Positions 10,081 through 19,987 of a DNA stretch of 64,000 nucleotides are shown here, one piece after another. The DNA is from an uncultured Lachnospiraceae bacterium. GTDB lineage: Bacteria; Bacillota; Clostridia; Lachnospirales; Lachnospiraceae. The position numbers were made by a program, and so were the translations under genes. Below the pieces are notes generated by a model. The model saw nothing but the letters and a program-made list of their open reading frames with translations, did not search any database and was not told where the DNA came from. Location of the stretch: NCBI GenBank assembly GCA_947164865.1, contig CAMUYA010000014.1:1-64000 (forward strand), read 5' to 3'. Position 1 is the stretch's first letter; each line of letters starts with the position of its first letter.

Positions 10081-13000
10081 AAGTATTGAAGTACAGGGTT
10101 TTAAATCCTTTGCAAACAAGATAGTATTCCAGTTTCATAACGGTATAACCGGTATTGTAGGGCCTAACGGTTCCGGTAAGAGTAATGTTGCGGATGCGGT
10201 AAGGTGGGTTCTTGGAGAACAGAGTGTTAAGCAGCTCCGCGGCGGCACTATGCAGGATGTCATCTTTTCCGGAACGGAGCTCAGGAAGCCCCTCAGTTAT
10301 GCTTATGTTGCCATCACGCTGGATAATGCGGACCATGCACTGCCTATCGATTATGAAGAAGTGACCATTGCCAGAAGGCTTTATCGTTCGGGCGAAAGTG
10401 AATATCTGCTAAACGGGACTGCTTGCAGGCTCAAGGATGTAAATGAGCTTTTTTATGATACCGGTATAGGTAAAGAGGGCTATTCCATTATCGGACAGGG
10501 CCAGATCGACAAGATCCTTTCGGGTAAACCCGAAGAGAGACGTGAGCTTTTTGATGAAGCGGCTGGTATCGTCAAGTTTAAACGCCGTAAAGGAACAGCA
10601 TTAAAGAAGCTTGAAAACGAACAGAACAATCTTGTAAGAGTAAACGATATCCTTGCCGAGCTTGAAAGACAGGTTGGGCCTCTGGAGCGTCAGAGTGAAA
10701 AGGCAAAGCAGTACCTGAGCTACAAAGAAAACCTCAAGACCCTGGATGTTAATACATTCCTTCTTGATCACAAAAGGCTTAATCAGAGTCTTATAGATAT
10801 TGAAGAGAAATTGAGTGTAGCAAATAATGATCTTGATCAGGTAAAAGGTCAGTACGAAGGAGTACGTGAAGAGTACGACCGCATGCAGGAGGAGATCGCA
10901 TCCCTTGATAAGGCGATTGAGAAGGCCAGGAGCGAGCTGTCCAACACTGACCTTATGCGAAGCAATCTCGAGGGCCAGATCAATGTGTTTAAGGAAAACA
11001 TCCGAGCTGCCGGAGATTCAAGAAATTACTATCTCGAAAGAAAGAATTCAATTCTTTCGGAGATCGATGAAAGAAAAGCGGAGCGTGAAAAGATATTAAA
11101 CGACAACGCCGATTCCGACAAGCAGGCTGAAGAAGTAGAAAAAACCGCTGCGATCCTGGCAGAGGAACTGGCTAAAGTACAGAGCGAGATAGAGAAGCTC
11201 AATAAAAAGCTTGACGATAACAAGAATACAGTTATCAACGAGCTTAATTCGCGTGCAGCGATCAAGACCAAAATGGGTCGTTTTGATTCTCTTAAGGAGC
11301 AGATCAACGTACGTAAGGCGGAACTGAATTCCAAGATACTTCGCGTGAAGTCGGATGAAGCGGAGAGAGAGGATTCTATCCGCTCAATGGAAGCTGAATT
11401 CGAAAATATCACCGGTCAGATTAAAGAGCTGAATGATAAGGCTTCCGAAACGGAAAAACAGATAGACGAGTACAGAAGAAATCTTACTTCCTGTGATGAG
11501 CGGCTCCGGGAGGACCAGCAGAATTATCATCAGGAAAAGACCAGGCTCCAGACTCTTATCGATATTGCCGAAAAGTATGAAGGATACGGCGGAAGCGTCA
11601 AAAAGGTCATGGAGCAGAAGGACCGCGTAAAAGGAATCGTTGGCGTTGTCGCAGACATAATTAAGGTTGATAAAAAATACGAAACAGCGATAGAGACAGC
11701 CCTTGGTGGAAATATTCAGAATATCGTTACCAAGAACGAAGAAACGGCCAAAAAGCTTATAGAGTTCCTAAAAGAGGGGAAACTCGGACGTGCCACATTC
11801 CTGCCCATGGATTCGGTATCGAACCCGCAGAAGATAAAGGCAATAGACGTGCTAGACGAAAAGGGAGTTATAGGGCTTGCTCATACTCTAGTAGAAACAG
11901 AGCCACAGTATGCACTTGTGGCAGAAAGCCTCCTCGGAAGATTTGTGGTTGTTGATACCGTGGATAATGCCACAAAGATCGCAAGAAAATATAATTACAC
12001 CATCAGAATGGTAACCCTCGAAGGCGAGTTCCTTGCTCCCGGCGGTGCCATCAGTGGCGGTGCATTTAAGAATAATACCAATTTCCTCGGAAAGCGCAGA
12101 GAGATAGCCGATCTCGAAAAGAGCGTTGCCAAGCTTGAAAAGGCCATCGAAGATGGTGAAAGCCGGATTACAGAGCTGCGCGAAAAGAGAAATGAGAAGA
12201 GAACAGAGCTTGAGCGCATTAAGCTCGATATCCAGAATAAGACTATCGCTCAGAATACCGCAAGGATCAATCTTTCATCCGTAAGAGAGAGGATGGAAGA
12301 AGAGTCTGAAAACGCACTCGGACTTGCCAAAGAGCAGACTGATATCGAAGAGCAGCTTGTTAAGCTAAAAGACGATATGGAAACCGCCAAAGATGAGCTT
12401 AAGGCCAGCGAGGAACTCGAGCAGAAAGCTCAGGAGGAGATAAAAACTCTTACCGCTGACCTTGAGGATAAGCGTAAAAAAGAGTCTGAGGCACTCTCAA
12501 AGGTTAACGCATACGAGGTTGAGGTCCAGAAAATGCGTCAGGCCGAGAGCTTTAAACAGGCCAACCTCGATCGTATCGATTCCGAGCTCAGAAAATCGGA
12601 TGAAGAGCTGTCTTCAGTGTTGAAAGCTCTGGAAGATAACGATAAACTGATCGAAGAGAAGAAAAAGAATATCGAGCAGATAGAGGCTACAATAGAAGCT
12701 TCTTACTCTGAGCAGGAAAATAAACAGAACACATTAAAGGATAACATTGCCAAGAAGTCCGAGCTTTCTTCAAAGCAGAAGTCATTCTTTGAGGACAGAG
12801 AGAGCCTGAGTGATAAGATGAATTCCCTTGATAAGGAAGTGTTCAGGCTTACTTCACAGCGCGAGAGAAGTCAGGAATCCATAGATAATCACATCAACTA
12901 CATGTGGGAAGAATATGAGATCACTCTTTCCGCAGCAGAAAAGATGCGGGATGAATCAATGACGGATCTTACTGTCATGAAGCGTGATATTGCCGAGATA

Positions 13001-13630
13001 AAGGATAAGATCAAGAGACTCGGTGATGTAAATGTTAATGCTATTGAGGAATATAAGCAGGTTTCGGAGCGTTATAACCAGATGAAGACGCAGCAGAGCG
13101 ACCTGGTTACGGCAGCCGAAACGCTTAAAGGAATCATAGCAGAGCTTGATGATGCAATGAGAAAACAGTTCTCTGAGAGATTCAAGCAGATCAGCGATGA
13201 ATACGATAAGGTATTCAAGGAACTCTTCGGAGGCGGAAAAGCCACGCTCGAGCTTATGGAGGATGAGGATATCCTTGAGGCCGGAATCAGGATCATAGCA
13301 CAGCCCCCCGGGAAGAAGCTCCAGAATATGATGCAGCTCTCCGGTGGTGAGAAAGCATTGTCGGCTATAGCCCTTTTGTTTGCGATACAGAATCTCAAGC
13401 CTTCTCCTTTCTGCCTGCTTGATGAGATAGAGGCTGCGCTTGACGATTCAAATGTTGGAAGATTTGCCGGATATCTGCATAAGCTTACCGCACATACTCA
13501 ATTCATCGTTATCACACACAGGCGCGGTACCATGGCTAAAGTGGACAGGCTCTACGGTATAACGATGCAGGAGAAGGGCGTATCGACGCTTGTATCCGTC
13601 AACCTGATAGAAAATGAACTGGATGCATAA
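10070..13630 (+). CDS. smc: Chromosome segregation protein SMC
   Basis: GIVGPNGSGKSNVADAVRWVLGEQS Walker A; LSGGEKALSAIALLFA signature; 1186 aa coiled coil; start overlaps rnc end. Confidence 0.97.
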   Translation: MFLKSIEVQGFKSFANKIVFQFHNGITGIVGPNGSGKSNVADAVRWVLGEQSVKQLRGGTMQDVIFSGTELRKPLSYAYVAITLDNADHALPIDYEEVTIARRLYRSGESEYLLNGTACRLKDVNELFYDTGIGKEGYSIIGQGQIDKILSGKPEERRELFDEAAGIVKFKRRKGTALKKLENEQNNLVRVNDILAELERQVGPLERQSEKAKQYLSYKENLKTLDVNTFLLDHKRLNQSLIDIEEKLSVANNDLDQVKGQYEGVREEYDRMQEEIASLDKAIEKARSELSNTDLMRSNLEGQINVFKENIRAAGDSRNYYLERKNSILSEIDERKAEREKILNDNADSDKQAEEVEKTAAILAEELAKVQSEIEKLNKKLDDNKNTVINELNSRAAIKTKMGRFDSLKEQINVRKAELNSKILRVKSDEAEREDSIRSMEAEFENITGQIKELNDKASETEKQIDEYRRNLTSCDERLREDQQNYHQEKTRLQTLIDIAEKYEGYGGSVKKVMEQKDRVKGIVGVVADIIKVDKKYETAIETALGGNIQNIVTKNEETAKKLIEFLKEGKLGRATFLPMDSVSNPQKIKAIDVLDEKGVIGLAHTLVETEPQYALVAESLLGRFVVVDTVDNATKIARKYNYTIRMVTLEGEFLAPGGAISGGAFKNNTNFLGKRREIADLEKSVAKLEKAIEDGESRITELREKRNEKRTELERIKLDIQNKTIAQNTARINLSSVRERMEEESENALGLAKEQTDIEEQLVKLKDDMETAKDELKASEELEQKAQEEIKTLTADLEDKRKKESEALSKVNAYEVEVQKMRQAESFKQANLDRIDSELRKSDEELSSVLKALEDNDKLIEEKKKNIEQIEATIEASYSEQENKQNTLKDNIAKKSELSSKQKSFFEDRESLSDKMNSLDKEVFRLTSQRERSQESIDNHINYMWEEYEITLSAAEKMRDESMTDLTVMKRDIAEIKDKIKRLGDVNVNAIEEYKQVSERYNQMKTQQSDLVTAAETLKGIIAELDDAMRKQFSERFKQISDEYDKVFKELFGGGKATLELMEDEDILEAGIRIIAQPPGKKLQNMMQLSGGEKALSAIALLFAIQNLKPSPFCLLDEIEAALDDSNVGRFAGYLHKLTAHTQFIVITHRRGTMAKVDRLYGITMQEKGVSTLVSVNLIENELDA

Positions 13631-13636
13631 AACTTG

Positions 13637-13680
13637 CCTTCCCCTTGAAGGAAAGGTGTCAGCGAAGCTGACAGATGAGG
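13637..13680 (+). repeat. Short hairpin repeat CCTTCCCCTTGAAGGAAAGGTGTCAGCGAAGCTGACAGATGAGG
   Basis: TGTCAGC-GAA-GCTGACA perfect stem plus CTTCC/GGAAG arms; resembles a repeat I recall as widespread in gut clostridial genomes (not checked). Confidence 0.6.
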
Positions 13681-14613
13681 TATAAATTGAGCGAAAATGA
13701 AGAAAAACTCGGCTTCTTCGCCAGATTGAAAGCCGGGCTTACCAAGACAAGAGACAACTTCACAAAGAATCTGGGTAATATATTTACTTCATCGGATATT
13801 GACGAAGATTTTTACGAGGAACTCGAAGAGATCCTGGTCATGGCAGATATCGGATATTATGCCACGGAGGATATTCTGGAAAGGCTAAAACTCAGGGTTA
13901 AGGAAGAGCATATCAAAAAATCCGAGGAATGCCGTGAGATCCTGAAGCAGAGCATCAAGGAGCTGATGAGTGTAGCCGAGAACGAATACCGTTTTGAATC
14001 CGAAAAGTCCATTATTATGGTCATTGGAGTAAACGGAGTCGGGAAAACGACCACTATCGGAAAGCTTGCTTCGAAGTTTCATGATCAGGGCAAGAAGGTG
14101 CTCATCGCAGCCGCGGATACGTTCAGAGCGGCAGCAAGCGAACAGCTTGAAATTTGGGCAAAGCGTGCGGATGTTCCCATTGTGGCATCTACAGAAGGCG
14201 CTGATCCCGCAAGCGTAGTATTTGATGCCGTATCAGCCTGCAAGGCAAGGGGGACCGATATTCTTCTTATCGATACTGCAGGCAGGCTCCATAATAAAAA
14301 GAATCTGATGGAAGAGCTCCGCAAGATGGATAAGGTGATCTCAAGGGAGTTTCCTGATGTTCACAGGGAAAACCTTATTGTACTCGACGGAACTACAGGT
14401 CAGAATGCACTTGTGCAGGCCAGGGAGTTTTCGGAAGTGGCACCCATCAGCGGTGTAGTGCTCACCAAGATGGACGGAACATCTAAGGGAGGCATAGCTG
14501 TGGCCATTCAGTCGGAGCTTAATATACCGGTAAAGTATATCGGGGTTGGGGAAGCTATCGAGGATCTGCAGAAGTTTGATGCGGATGCATTTGTGGAAGC
14601 AATATTTAGTTAA
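13675..14613 (+). CDS. ftsY: Signal recognition particle receptor FtsY
   Basis: GVNGVGKTTTIGKLA, DTAGRLHNKKNLM, TKMDGTSKGG. Start could be ATG 13675 or TTG 13687. Confidence 0.95.
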   Translation: MRYKLSENEEKLGFFARLKAGLTKTRDNFTKNLGNIFTSSDIDEDFYEELEEILVMADIGYYATEDILERLKLRVKEEHIKKSEECREILKQSIKELMSVAENEYRFESEKSIIMVIGVNGVGKTTTIGKLASKFHDQGKKVLIAAADTFRAAASEQLEIWAKRADVPIVASTEGADPASVVFDAVSACKARGTDILLIDTAGRLHNKKNLMEELRKMDKVISREFPDVHRENLIVLDGTTGQNALVQAREFSEVAPISGVVLTKMDGTSKGGIAVAIQSELNIPVKYIGVGEAIEDLQKFDADAFVEAIFS

Positions 14614-14617
14614 CTTT

Positions 14618-14902
14618 CAGTTTAACTTACCAACTTAGTTACGGTATGGTCAATATGAGTTGTAATTTGCTCTCATGGGCTCTGCTGCTAAGCTCAAAGC
14701 ACTTTTGCTAAGGGCAAAATCGGTCTCGGTCAACTCGCGACGCTCGCCTCATCAGGCGAGCTGCTCAAACACTCCCTCGACACGATTTACACAAAGTGCT
14801 TCTCGCTAAGCGCGGCGCCTAATTCGATCAAACTACAATCTCATATCGCCCATACCTGTCACTGATAGTAAACAAGTGAACTGATGTTAGTACATTAAAC
14901 TG
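14618..14902. repeat. About 285-bp imperfect palindromic intergenic element, subfamily A (full copy)
   Basis: Terminal CAGTTTAA (14618-14625) / TTAAACTG (14895-14902). Arms pair imperfectly (GTTACGGTATGGTCAATATGAG vs reverse complement of CTCATATCGCCCATACCTGTCAC). Apical perfect stem GCTCGCCT-catc-AGGCGAGC at 14742-14761. Confidence 0.85.
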
Positions 14903-14921
14903 TAATAAAAAGGGGAAAAAC

Positions 14922-16139
14922 ATGGAAATGCTAACATTAGATGCTTTTGAAGAAGCATCGGAAGTTGTATCAAGAGTAACACACGAGACTAAGCTGATCT
15001 ATTCCGAGTACTTCAGCGCAGAAACCGGGAATAAGGTTTACTTTAAGCCCGAAAATATGCAGTATACCGGAGCTTATAAGTTAAGAGGCGCATACTATAA
15101 AATGAGCCGTCTTTCAGAAGAAGACAGAGCAAAAGGTGTTATTACCGCATCGGCAGGTAACCATGCTCAGGGCGTGGCTTATGCCGCAAAAGCTTTCGGT
15201 GCCAAGGCTACCATTGTAATGCCCCTTATGACACCCTTTATCAAGGTTAAGCGCACAAAAGGATATGGGGCAGAGGTAGTGCTTCATGGCGATGTATATG
15301 ACGAGGCATGCGCAAAAGCGTATGAGCTTGCAGATGAGCATGGATACACATTCGTTCATCCTTTTGATGATCTGACAGTTGCTACAGGTCAGGGCACCAT
15401 CGCAATGGAGATCATCAAGGAGCTTCCCCTTGTTGATTATATCCTTGTACCAATCGGAGGAGGCGGACTTGCTACAGGTGTATCCACACTTGCAAAGCTT
15501 CTTAATCCCAAGATAAAGGTTATTGGTGTGGAGCCTTCGGGCGCAGCCTGCATGAAAGCGTCGTTTGAGGCAGGTAAGGTTGTTACACTTCCCGGAGTTA
15601 ATACAATTGCGGACGGTACTGCGGTTAAAACTCCCGGTGAAAAGCTTTTCCCTTATCTTAAGGAGAATCTTGATGATATCATCACAGTGGATGATGCGGA
15701 CCTGGTAGTTGCTTTCCTTGATATGGTGGAGAACCATAAGATGGTTGTAGAAAATTCGGGACTGCTTACCGTAGCTGCATTAAAACAGCTTGGAGTTAAG
15801 GATAAGAGAATAGTTTCCATCTTAAGCGGCGGTAATATGGATGTCATCACAATGTCATCCGTAGTTCAACAGGGCCTTATCCTCAGAGACAGGATATTTA
15901 CCGTATCGGTGCTTCTCCCCGATAAGCCGGGCGAGCTTTCGAGAGTATCCGGAACAATCGCTGCAGTTAATGGAAACGTTATCAAGCTTGAGCACAACCA
16001 GTTTGTATCCATCAACAGAAATGCTGCAGTTGAGCTTCGTATCACCCTCGAAGCCTTTGGCACCGAGCACAAGAATGAGATCATCGCGGCACTTGAGAAA
16101 AACGGTTATAAGCCAAGACTTGTATCGGCCAGCATTTAG
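14922..16139 (+). CDS. ilvA: Threonine ammonia-lyase (biosynthetic/catabolic, ACT domain)
   Basis: PLP site YTGAYKLRGAYYKM, SAGNHAQGVAYAA; C-terminal ACT domain. Confidence 0.92.
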   Translation: MEMLTLDAFEEASEVVSRVTHETKLIYSEYFSAETGNKVYFKPENMQYTGAYKLRGAYYKMSRLSEEDRAKGVITASAGNHAQGVAYAAKAFGAKATIVMPLMTPFIKVKRTKGYGAEVVLHGDVYDEACAKAYELADEHGYTFVHPFDDLTVATGQGTIAMEIIKELPLVDYILVPIGGGGLATGVSTLAKLLNPKIKVIGVEPSGAACMKASFEAGKVVTLPGVNTIADGTAVKTPGEKLFPYLKENLDDIITVDDADLVVAFLDMVENHKMVVENSGLLTVAALKQLGVKDKRIVSILSGGNMDVITMSSVVQQGLILRDRIFTVSVLLPDKPGELSRVSGTIAAVNGNVIKLEHNQFVSINRNAAVELRITLEAFGTEHKNEIIAALEKNGYKPRLVSASI

Positions 16140-16151
16140 GAAGGGAATAAA

Positions 16152-17459
16152 ATGAGAAGGAATACTTTTTTAATAATTACATTCTTTGTTATGACGTTTT
16201 GTCTCCTTATTGGAGCTGGAACAATAACCTCGTTCATAAGCTATGCCGAGGACGAAGACTGTATCATTATGTATAGAATGTATAACCCGAATAGTGGTGA
16301 ACATTTTTATACGGGAAGCGTTGAAGAAAGACTGACTCTTTCTTATGCAGGATGGAATTATGAAGGTATTGCATGGCATGCCCCTAAGTCCGGTAATCCT
16401 GTATACAGGCTATATAATGCAAATGCCGGTGATCATCACTATACTACAAGCGAAAAAGAAAGAGATAATCTGATAGATGCAGGGTGGGCGTATGAGGGAA
16501 TAGCATGGAGATATGATCCTGACGGAACTCCTCTTTACAGATTATATAACCCGAATGCTATAAGCGGTTCCCATCATTATACCATGAGCGAGAAAGAAAA
16601 AGATAGTTTAGTGAATTTAGGTTGGTCCGCTGAAGGAATCGGTTGGTGCGCTAATTCAAAATGTAACTGCAGAGAAAAGTATTATTATGATGAGAGTGAT
16701 CAAATACTGTTAGTAAGTGTAAGAAAAGACTTTGGACCGGGAGTAAGAGAACCAGATTATAATGATTATCTTGCATTGCCAATAGATGAATATTATATAG
16801 TTGAATATCTTAGTACTCAGCCAGTAGAGAAAATCTGGAAATATGTTGATGCATGTATAGATGATCCAAATCTTGTTTGGTATCTTACTGATTATCTTCC
16901 ATATATTAAAAAAGAAGAAGTGATGAACTATGTAAGGGAGCATGCCTCTGAGATAGAATCAGCCGGTATGAGTGGAAGAACCGATTATACAGGTGATAAG
17001 CATGTAGGTGATTCTGATGGGGGATATGTGTGTATAAGAGTAATTCCGGAAGATAACGGAAACTGGACTTATGCGTATATGAAAGATTATATTGCAGAAA
17101 GACAGAGTCTTCTTGAGGATACTGATAAGGCAGAAAGATTTGAAAAGTGTCCACACATACATTGGCATGCGCAGAGAATAAATAATCTTGGATATGTAAA
17201 CTATACAATAAAATGTGATGATTGTGACGAAGATGTTAATTATGTTCTTGGACTGTGGGATGTAAGAGAAGAAAATGGTGAAAAAACTGTATATGTCAGG
17301 GGAGGATATTATGATGACAATGATGTTTTCCATTGGACCGGATTGTCTGACAAAGATTGGTCATGGCATAAGTGGCGAGGCGACCAATCCGTTTTCCCTA
17401 TAGATAAATTTATAGGCGATTATTGTTCATATGCCGATTATGATGGTGATATAGAGTAA
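16152..17459 (+). CDS. Secreted/lipid-free extracellular protein with three DUF5648-type repeats
   Basis: Signal-peptide-like N-terminus; three tandem YRLYNPNSGEHFYT..ERxxLxxAGWxYEGIAW repeats; uncharacterised C-terminus with CPHIHWH...CDDCDE. Confidence 0.75.
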   Translation: MRRNTFLIITFFVMTFCLLIGAGTITSFISYAEDEDCIIMYRMYNPNSGEHFYTGSVEERLTLSYAGWNYEGIAWHAPKSGNPVYRLYNANAGDHHYTTSEKERDNLIDAGWAYEGIAWRYDPDGTPLYRLYNPNAISGSHHYTMSEKEKDSLVNLGWSAEGIGWCANSKCNCREKYYYDESDQILLVSVRKDFGPGVREPDYNDYLALPIDEYYIVEYLSTQPVEKIWKYVDACIDDPNLVWYLTDYLPYIKKEEVMNYVREHASEIESAGMSGRTDYTGDKHVGDSDGGYVCIRVIPEDNGNWTYAYMKDYIAERQSLLEDTDKAERFEKCPHIHWHAQRINNLGYVNYTIKCDDCDEDVNYVLGLWDVREENGEKTVYVRGGYYDDNDVFHWTGLSDKDWSWHKWRGDQSVFPIDKFIGDYCSYADYDGDIE

Positions 17460-17531
17460 ATTTATAAGACACATCCTTATCATGCAAATATAATTAGACT
17501 TATACAAGGGTGATGTGTAAAGAAAAAATAC

Positions 17532-17560
17532 TTGACAGCAAAGCGCGCCTGTAATATTAT
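17532..17560 (+). promoter_or_regulatory. Sigma-A-like promoter for ylxM-ffh
   Basis: TTGACA - 17 nt - TATTAT. Confidence 0.7.
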
Positions 17561-17614
17561 TGAACAGGTGCGTTTTTTATGCCCATTTTTGTATTAATAC
17601 GAAGCAGGTTGATT

Positions 17615-17962
17615 ATGGATGAGCTTTTGGAAAAATCCTTATTATATGATTTTTACGGTGAGCTCTTGACAGAGCATCAGCAGGCCGTATATCAGAGCTT
17701 TGTTTTTGATGATATGTCACTCGCAGAGGTGGCTGAGGAGCAGGGGATCACACGTCAGGGTGTGCACGATCTGGTAAAGAGATGTGATAAGATCCTACAG
17801 GGGTATGAAGAAAAACTTCACCTTGTTGAGAAATTCACATGTATAAAGAATAAGATCGAAGAAATAGAAAGCCTTACTGAAAAGACCGATATAGATCTTA
17901 CGGAGTCAGACAGGCTTGATCGTATCAAAATGCTCTCACATGATATTTTAGAGGAATTATAA
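17615..17962 (+). CDS. ylxM: YlxM family DNA-binding protein (UPF0122)
   Basis: LLYDFYGELLTEHQQAVYQSFVFDDMSLAEVAEEQGITRQGVHDLVKRCDK; next to ffh. Confidence 0.93.
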   Translation: MDELLEKSLLYDFYGELLTEHQQAVYQSFVFDDMSLAEVAEEQGITRQGVHDLVKRCDKILQGYEEKLHLVEKFTCIKNKIEEIESLTEKTDIDLTESDRLDRIKMLSHDILEEL

Positions 17963-17963
17963 T

Positions 17964-19340
17964 TTGGCATTTGAAAGCTTAAGCGATAAACTTCAAAATG
18001 TTTTCAAAAAGCTTCGTGGAAAGGGCAGGCTTACCGAAGAAGATGTTAAGACCGCCCTCAAAGAAGTTAAGATGGCCCTCCTGGAAGCCGATGTCAACTT
18101 CAAGGTAGTCAAGCAGTTCACAAAGACTATTGAAGAAAAGGCGATCGGAAGCGATGTATTAAACGGGTTAAACCCTGCTCAGACAGTCATAAAGCTTGTA
18201 AATGACGAGCTGGTTGAGATGATGGGCAATGAGACCGGTGAGGTTGCGTTCCAGCCCGGAAAAGCCATTACAGTGATAATGATGGCCGGTCTGCAGGGTG
18301 CCGGTAAAACAACCCAGGCAGCCAAGATGGCTAAGCGCTTTAAGAATAAAGGTAAAAAAAGCCTGTTGGTAGCCTGCGATATTTATCGTCCGGCCGCTAT
18401 AGACCAGTTAAGAATAAATGCAGAGAATGTAGATGTTGATTTCTTTTCGTTGGGCACTGAGGTAAAGCCGCCGCAGATTGCCAAAGCAGCACTTGAATAT
18501 GCCGAAAAAAACGGACATAATGTTGTGATCCTTGATACAGCCGGCCGTCTCCATATCGATGAAGATATGATGGCCGAGCTTGAGGAAATAAAGAAGACTG
18601 TTACAGTACATCAGACAATCCTTGTCGTTGATGCCATGACCGGCCAGGACGCGGTCAATGTAGCCAAGGAATTTGATGAGAAAGTCGGTGTAGACGGCGT
18701 TATTCTGTCCAAACTGGACGGCGACACCAGAGGCGGTGCGGCATTATCGATCAAAGCCGTTACCGGAAAGCCCATTTTCTACTGCGGTATGGGGGAAAAG
18801 CCCGACGATCTCGAGCAGTTCCATCCCGACAGAATAGCAAGCCGTATCCTTGGAATGGGCGATGTGCTTTCACTTATTGAGAAGGCACAGCAGAACATAG
18901 ATATAGATGAAGACAAGAGCCGTGACATGGCAAAGCGCATGAAGAAGGGACAGTTCGATTTTGAGGACTATCTCGAGAGCATGAAGCAGATGAAAAACAT
19001 GGGCGGACTTGCAGGCATAATGGGAATGCTTCCCGGAATGGGGATCAAGGCTTCCGATCTTGAGGGGGCAGTTGATGAGAAAAAACTTGCTCATATGGAA
19101 GCCATAGTACTTTCGATGACACCTCAGGAAAGAAGGAATCCCAAGCTTTTAAACCCTCGCAGGAAGTACCGTATCGCGCAGGGAGCGGGACTTGATGTTG
19201 CGGAAGTAAATCGTTTCGTCAAGCAGTTTGAGCAGAGCCAGAAAGCAATGAAACAGCTGACCGGAAACAAACACGGCCGCGGAATGTTCGGCGGTATGGG
19301 CGGATTCGGAGGCTTTGGCGGCGGCAGAAGGCCGTTTTAG
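17964..19340 (+). CDS. ffh: Signal recognition particle protein Ffh
   Basis: GLQGAGKTTQAAKMAKR, DTAGRLHIDEDMM; Met-rich M domain. Confidence 0.97.
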   Translation: MAFESLSDKLQNVFKKLRGKGRLTEEDVKTALKEVKMALLEADVNFKVVKQFTKTIEEKAIGSDVLNGLNPAQTVIKLVNDELVEMMGNETGEVAFQPGKAITVIMMAGLQGAGKTTQAAKMAKRFKNKGKKSLLVACDIYRPAAIDQLRINAENVDVDFFSLGTEVKPPQIAKAALEYAEKNGHNVVILDTAGRLHIDEDMMAELEEIKKTVTVHQTILVVDAMTGQDAVNVAKEFDEKVGVDGVILSKLDGDTRGGAALSIKAVTGKPIFYCGMGEKPDDLEQFHPDRIASRILGMGDVLSLIEKAQQNIDIDEDKSRDMAKRMKKGQFDFEDYLESMKQMKNMGGLAGIMGMLPGMGIKASDLEGAVDEKKLAHMEAIVLSMTPQERRNPKLLNPRRKYRIAQGAGLDVAEVNRFVKQFEQSQKAMKQLTGNKHGRGMFGGMGGFGGFGGGRRPF

Positions 19341-19385
19341 GTTTCAGATATATTGAGTTAGGACCTGTTGCGACATTATATGCGC

Positions 19386-19411
19386 TTCCTTTCCGAAGGG
19401 GAAGGAAAGGG
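19386..19411. repeat. Degenerate half-copy (inverted) of the CCTTCCCCTT hairpin repeat
   Basis: CTTCCTTTCC-GAAGGGGAAGG resembles the reverse complement of 13637-13656 with a small indel. Confidence 0.4.
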
Positions 19412-19466
19412 AAAATGACTTGTATATAAATAACTATTATTCATTTAATTAATGGAGGAAAAGAAA

Positions 19467-19712
19467 ATGTCAGTTAAGATCAGATTAAGAAGAATGGGTC
19501 AGAAGAAGGCTCCCTTTTACAGAGTAATCGTTGCAGATTCCAGAGCTCCCAGAGACGGAAGATTCATCGATGAGATCGGTACTTATAATCCCGGAACAGA
19601 TCCTTCAACCTTCAATATCGACGAGGAAGCTGCCAAGAAGTGGCTTGCTAACGGCGCTCAGCCCACAGAGGTTGTGGCAAAGCTTTTCAAGATCGCAGGA
19701 ATCCAGAAATAA
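19467..19712 (+). CDS. rpsP: 30S ribosomal protein S16
   Basis: [42 protein letters not shown]. Confidence 0.97.
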   Translation: MSVKIRLRRMGQKKAPFYRVIVADSRAPRDGRFIDEIGTYNPGTDPSTFNIDEEAAKKWLANGAQPTEVVAKLFKIAGIQK

Positions 19713-19746
19713 GTTCGATCGAACAAGGTCAAAGGAGACTTAGAAA

Positions 19747-19977
19747 ATGAAAGAATTAGTTGAAGTAATGGCTAAGGCTCTTGTAGACAATCCGGATGAA
19801 GTTGTTGTGACTGAAAAGACAGAAGGACGAAGCATTGTTGTAGAACTGCGTGTTGCGCCCTCAGATATGGGCAAGGTTATCGGCAAGCAGGGAAGGATCG
19901 CAAAATCGATCCGCAGCATTGTAAAAGCCGCATCAACAAGAGACAATACAAGAGTAGATGTAGAAATAGTGGAGTAA
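19747..19977 (+). CDS. khpA: KH domain RNA-binding protein (KhpA/YlqC)
   Basis: 76 aa with VIGKQGRIAKSIRSIVKAA KH motif; between rpsP and rimM. Confidence 0.93.
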   Translation: MKELVEVMAKALVDNPDEVVVTEKTEGRSIVVELRVAPSDMGKVIGKQGRIAKSIRSIVKAASTRDNTRVDVEIVE

Positions 19978-19987
19978 TCTCAGGATT

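Noticed and set aside
14618-14902. Possible tRNA, riboswitch or T-box upstream of ilvA
   Set aside because: No T-box motif (TGGNACC) or recognisable tRNA/riboswitch core. The palindrome is shared with unrelated loci.
17541-17580. GCGCCTGT...ACAGGTGCG TTTTTT as a terminator before ylxM
   Set aside because: Overlaps the strong TTGACA-N17-TATTAT promoter and lies just upstream of the ylxM start; as an early attenuator it is possible, but I cannot support it over a coincidental match.
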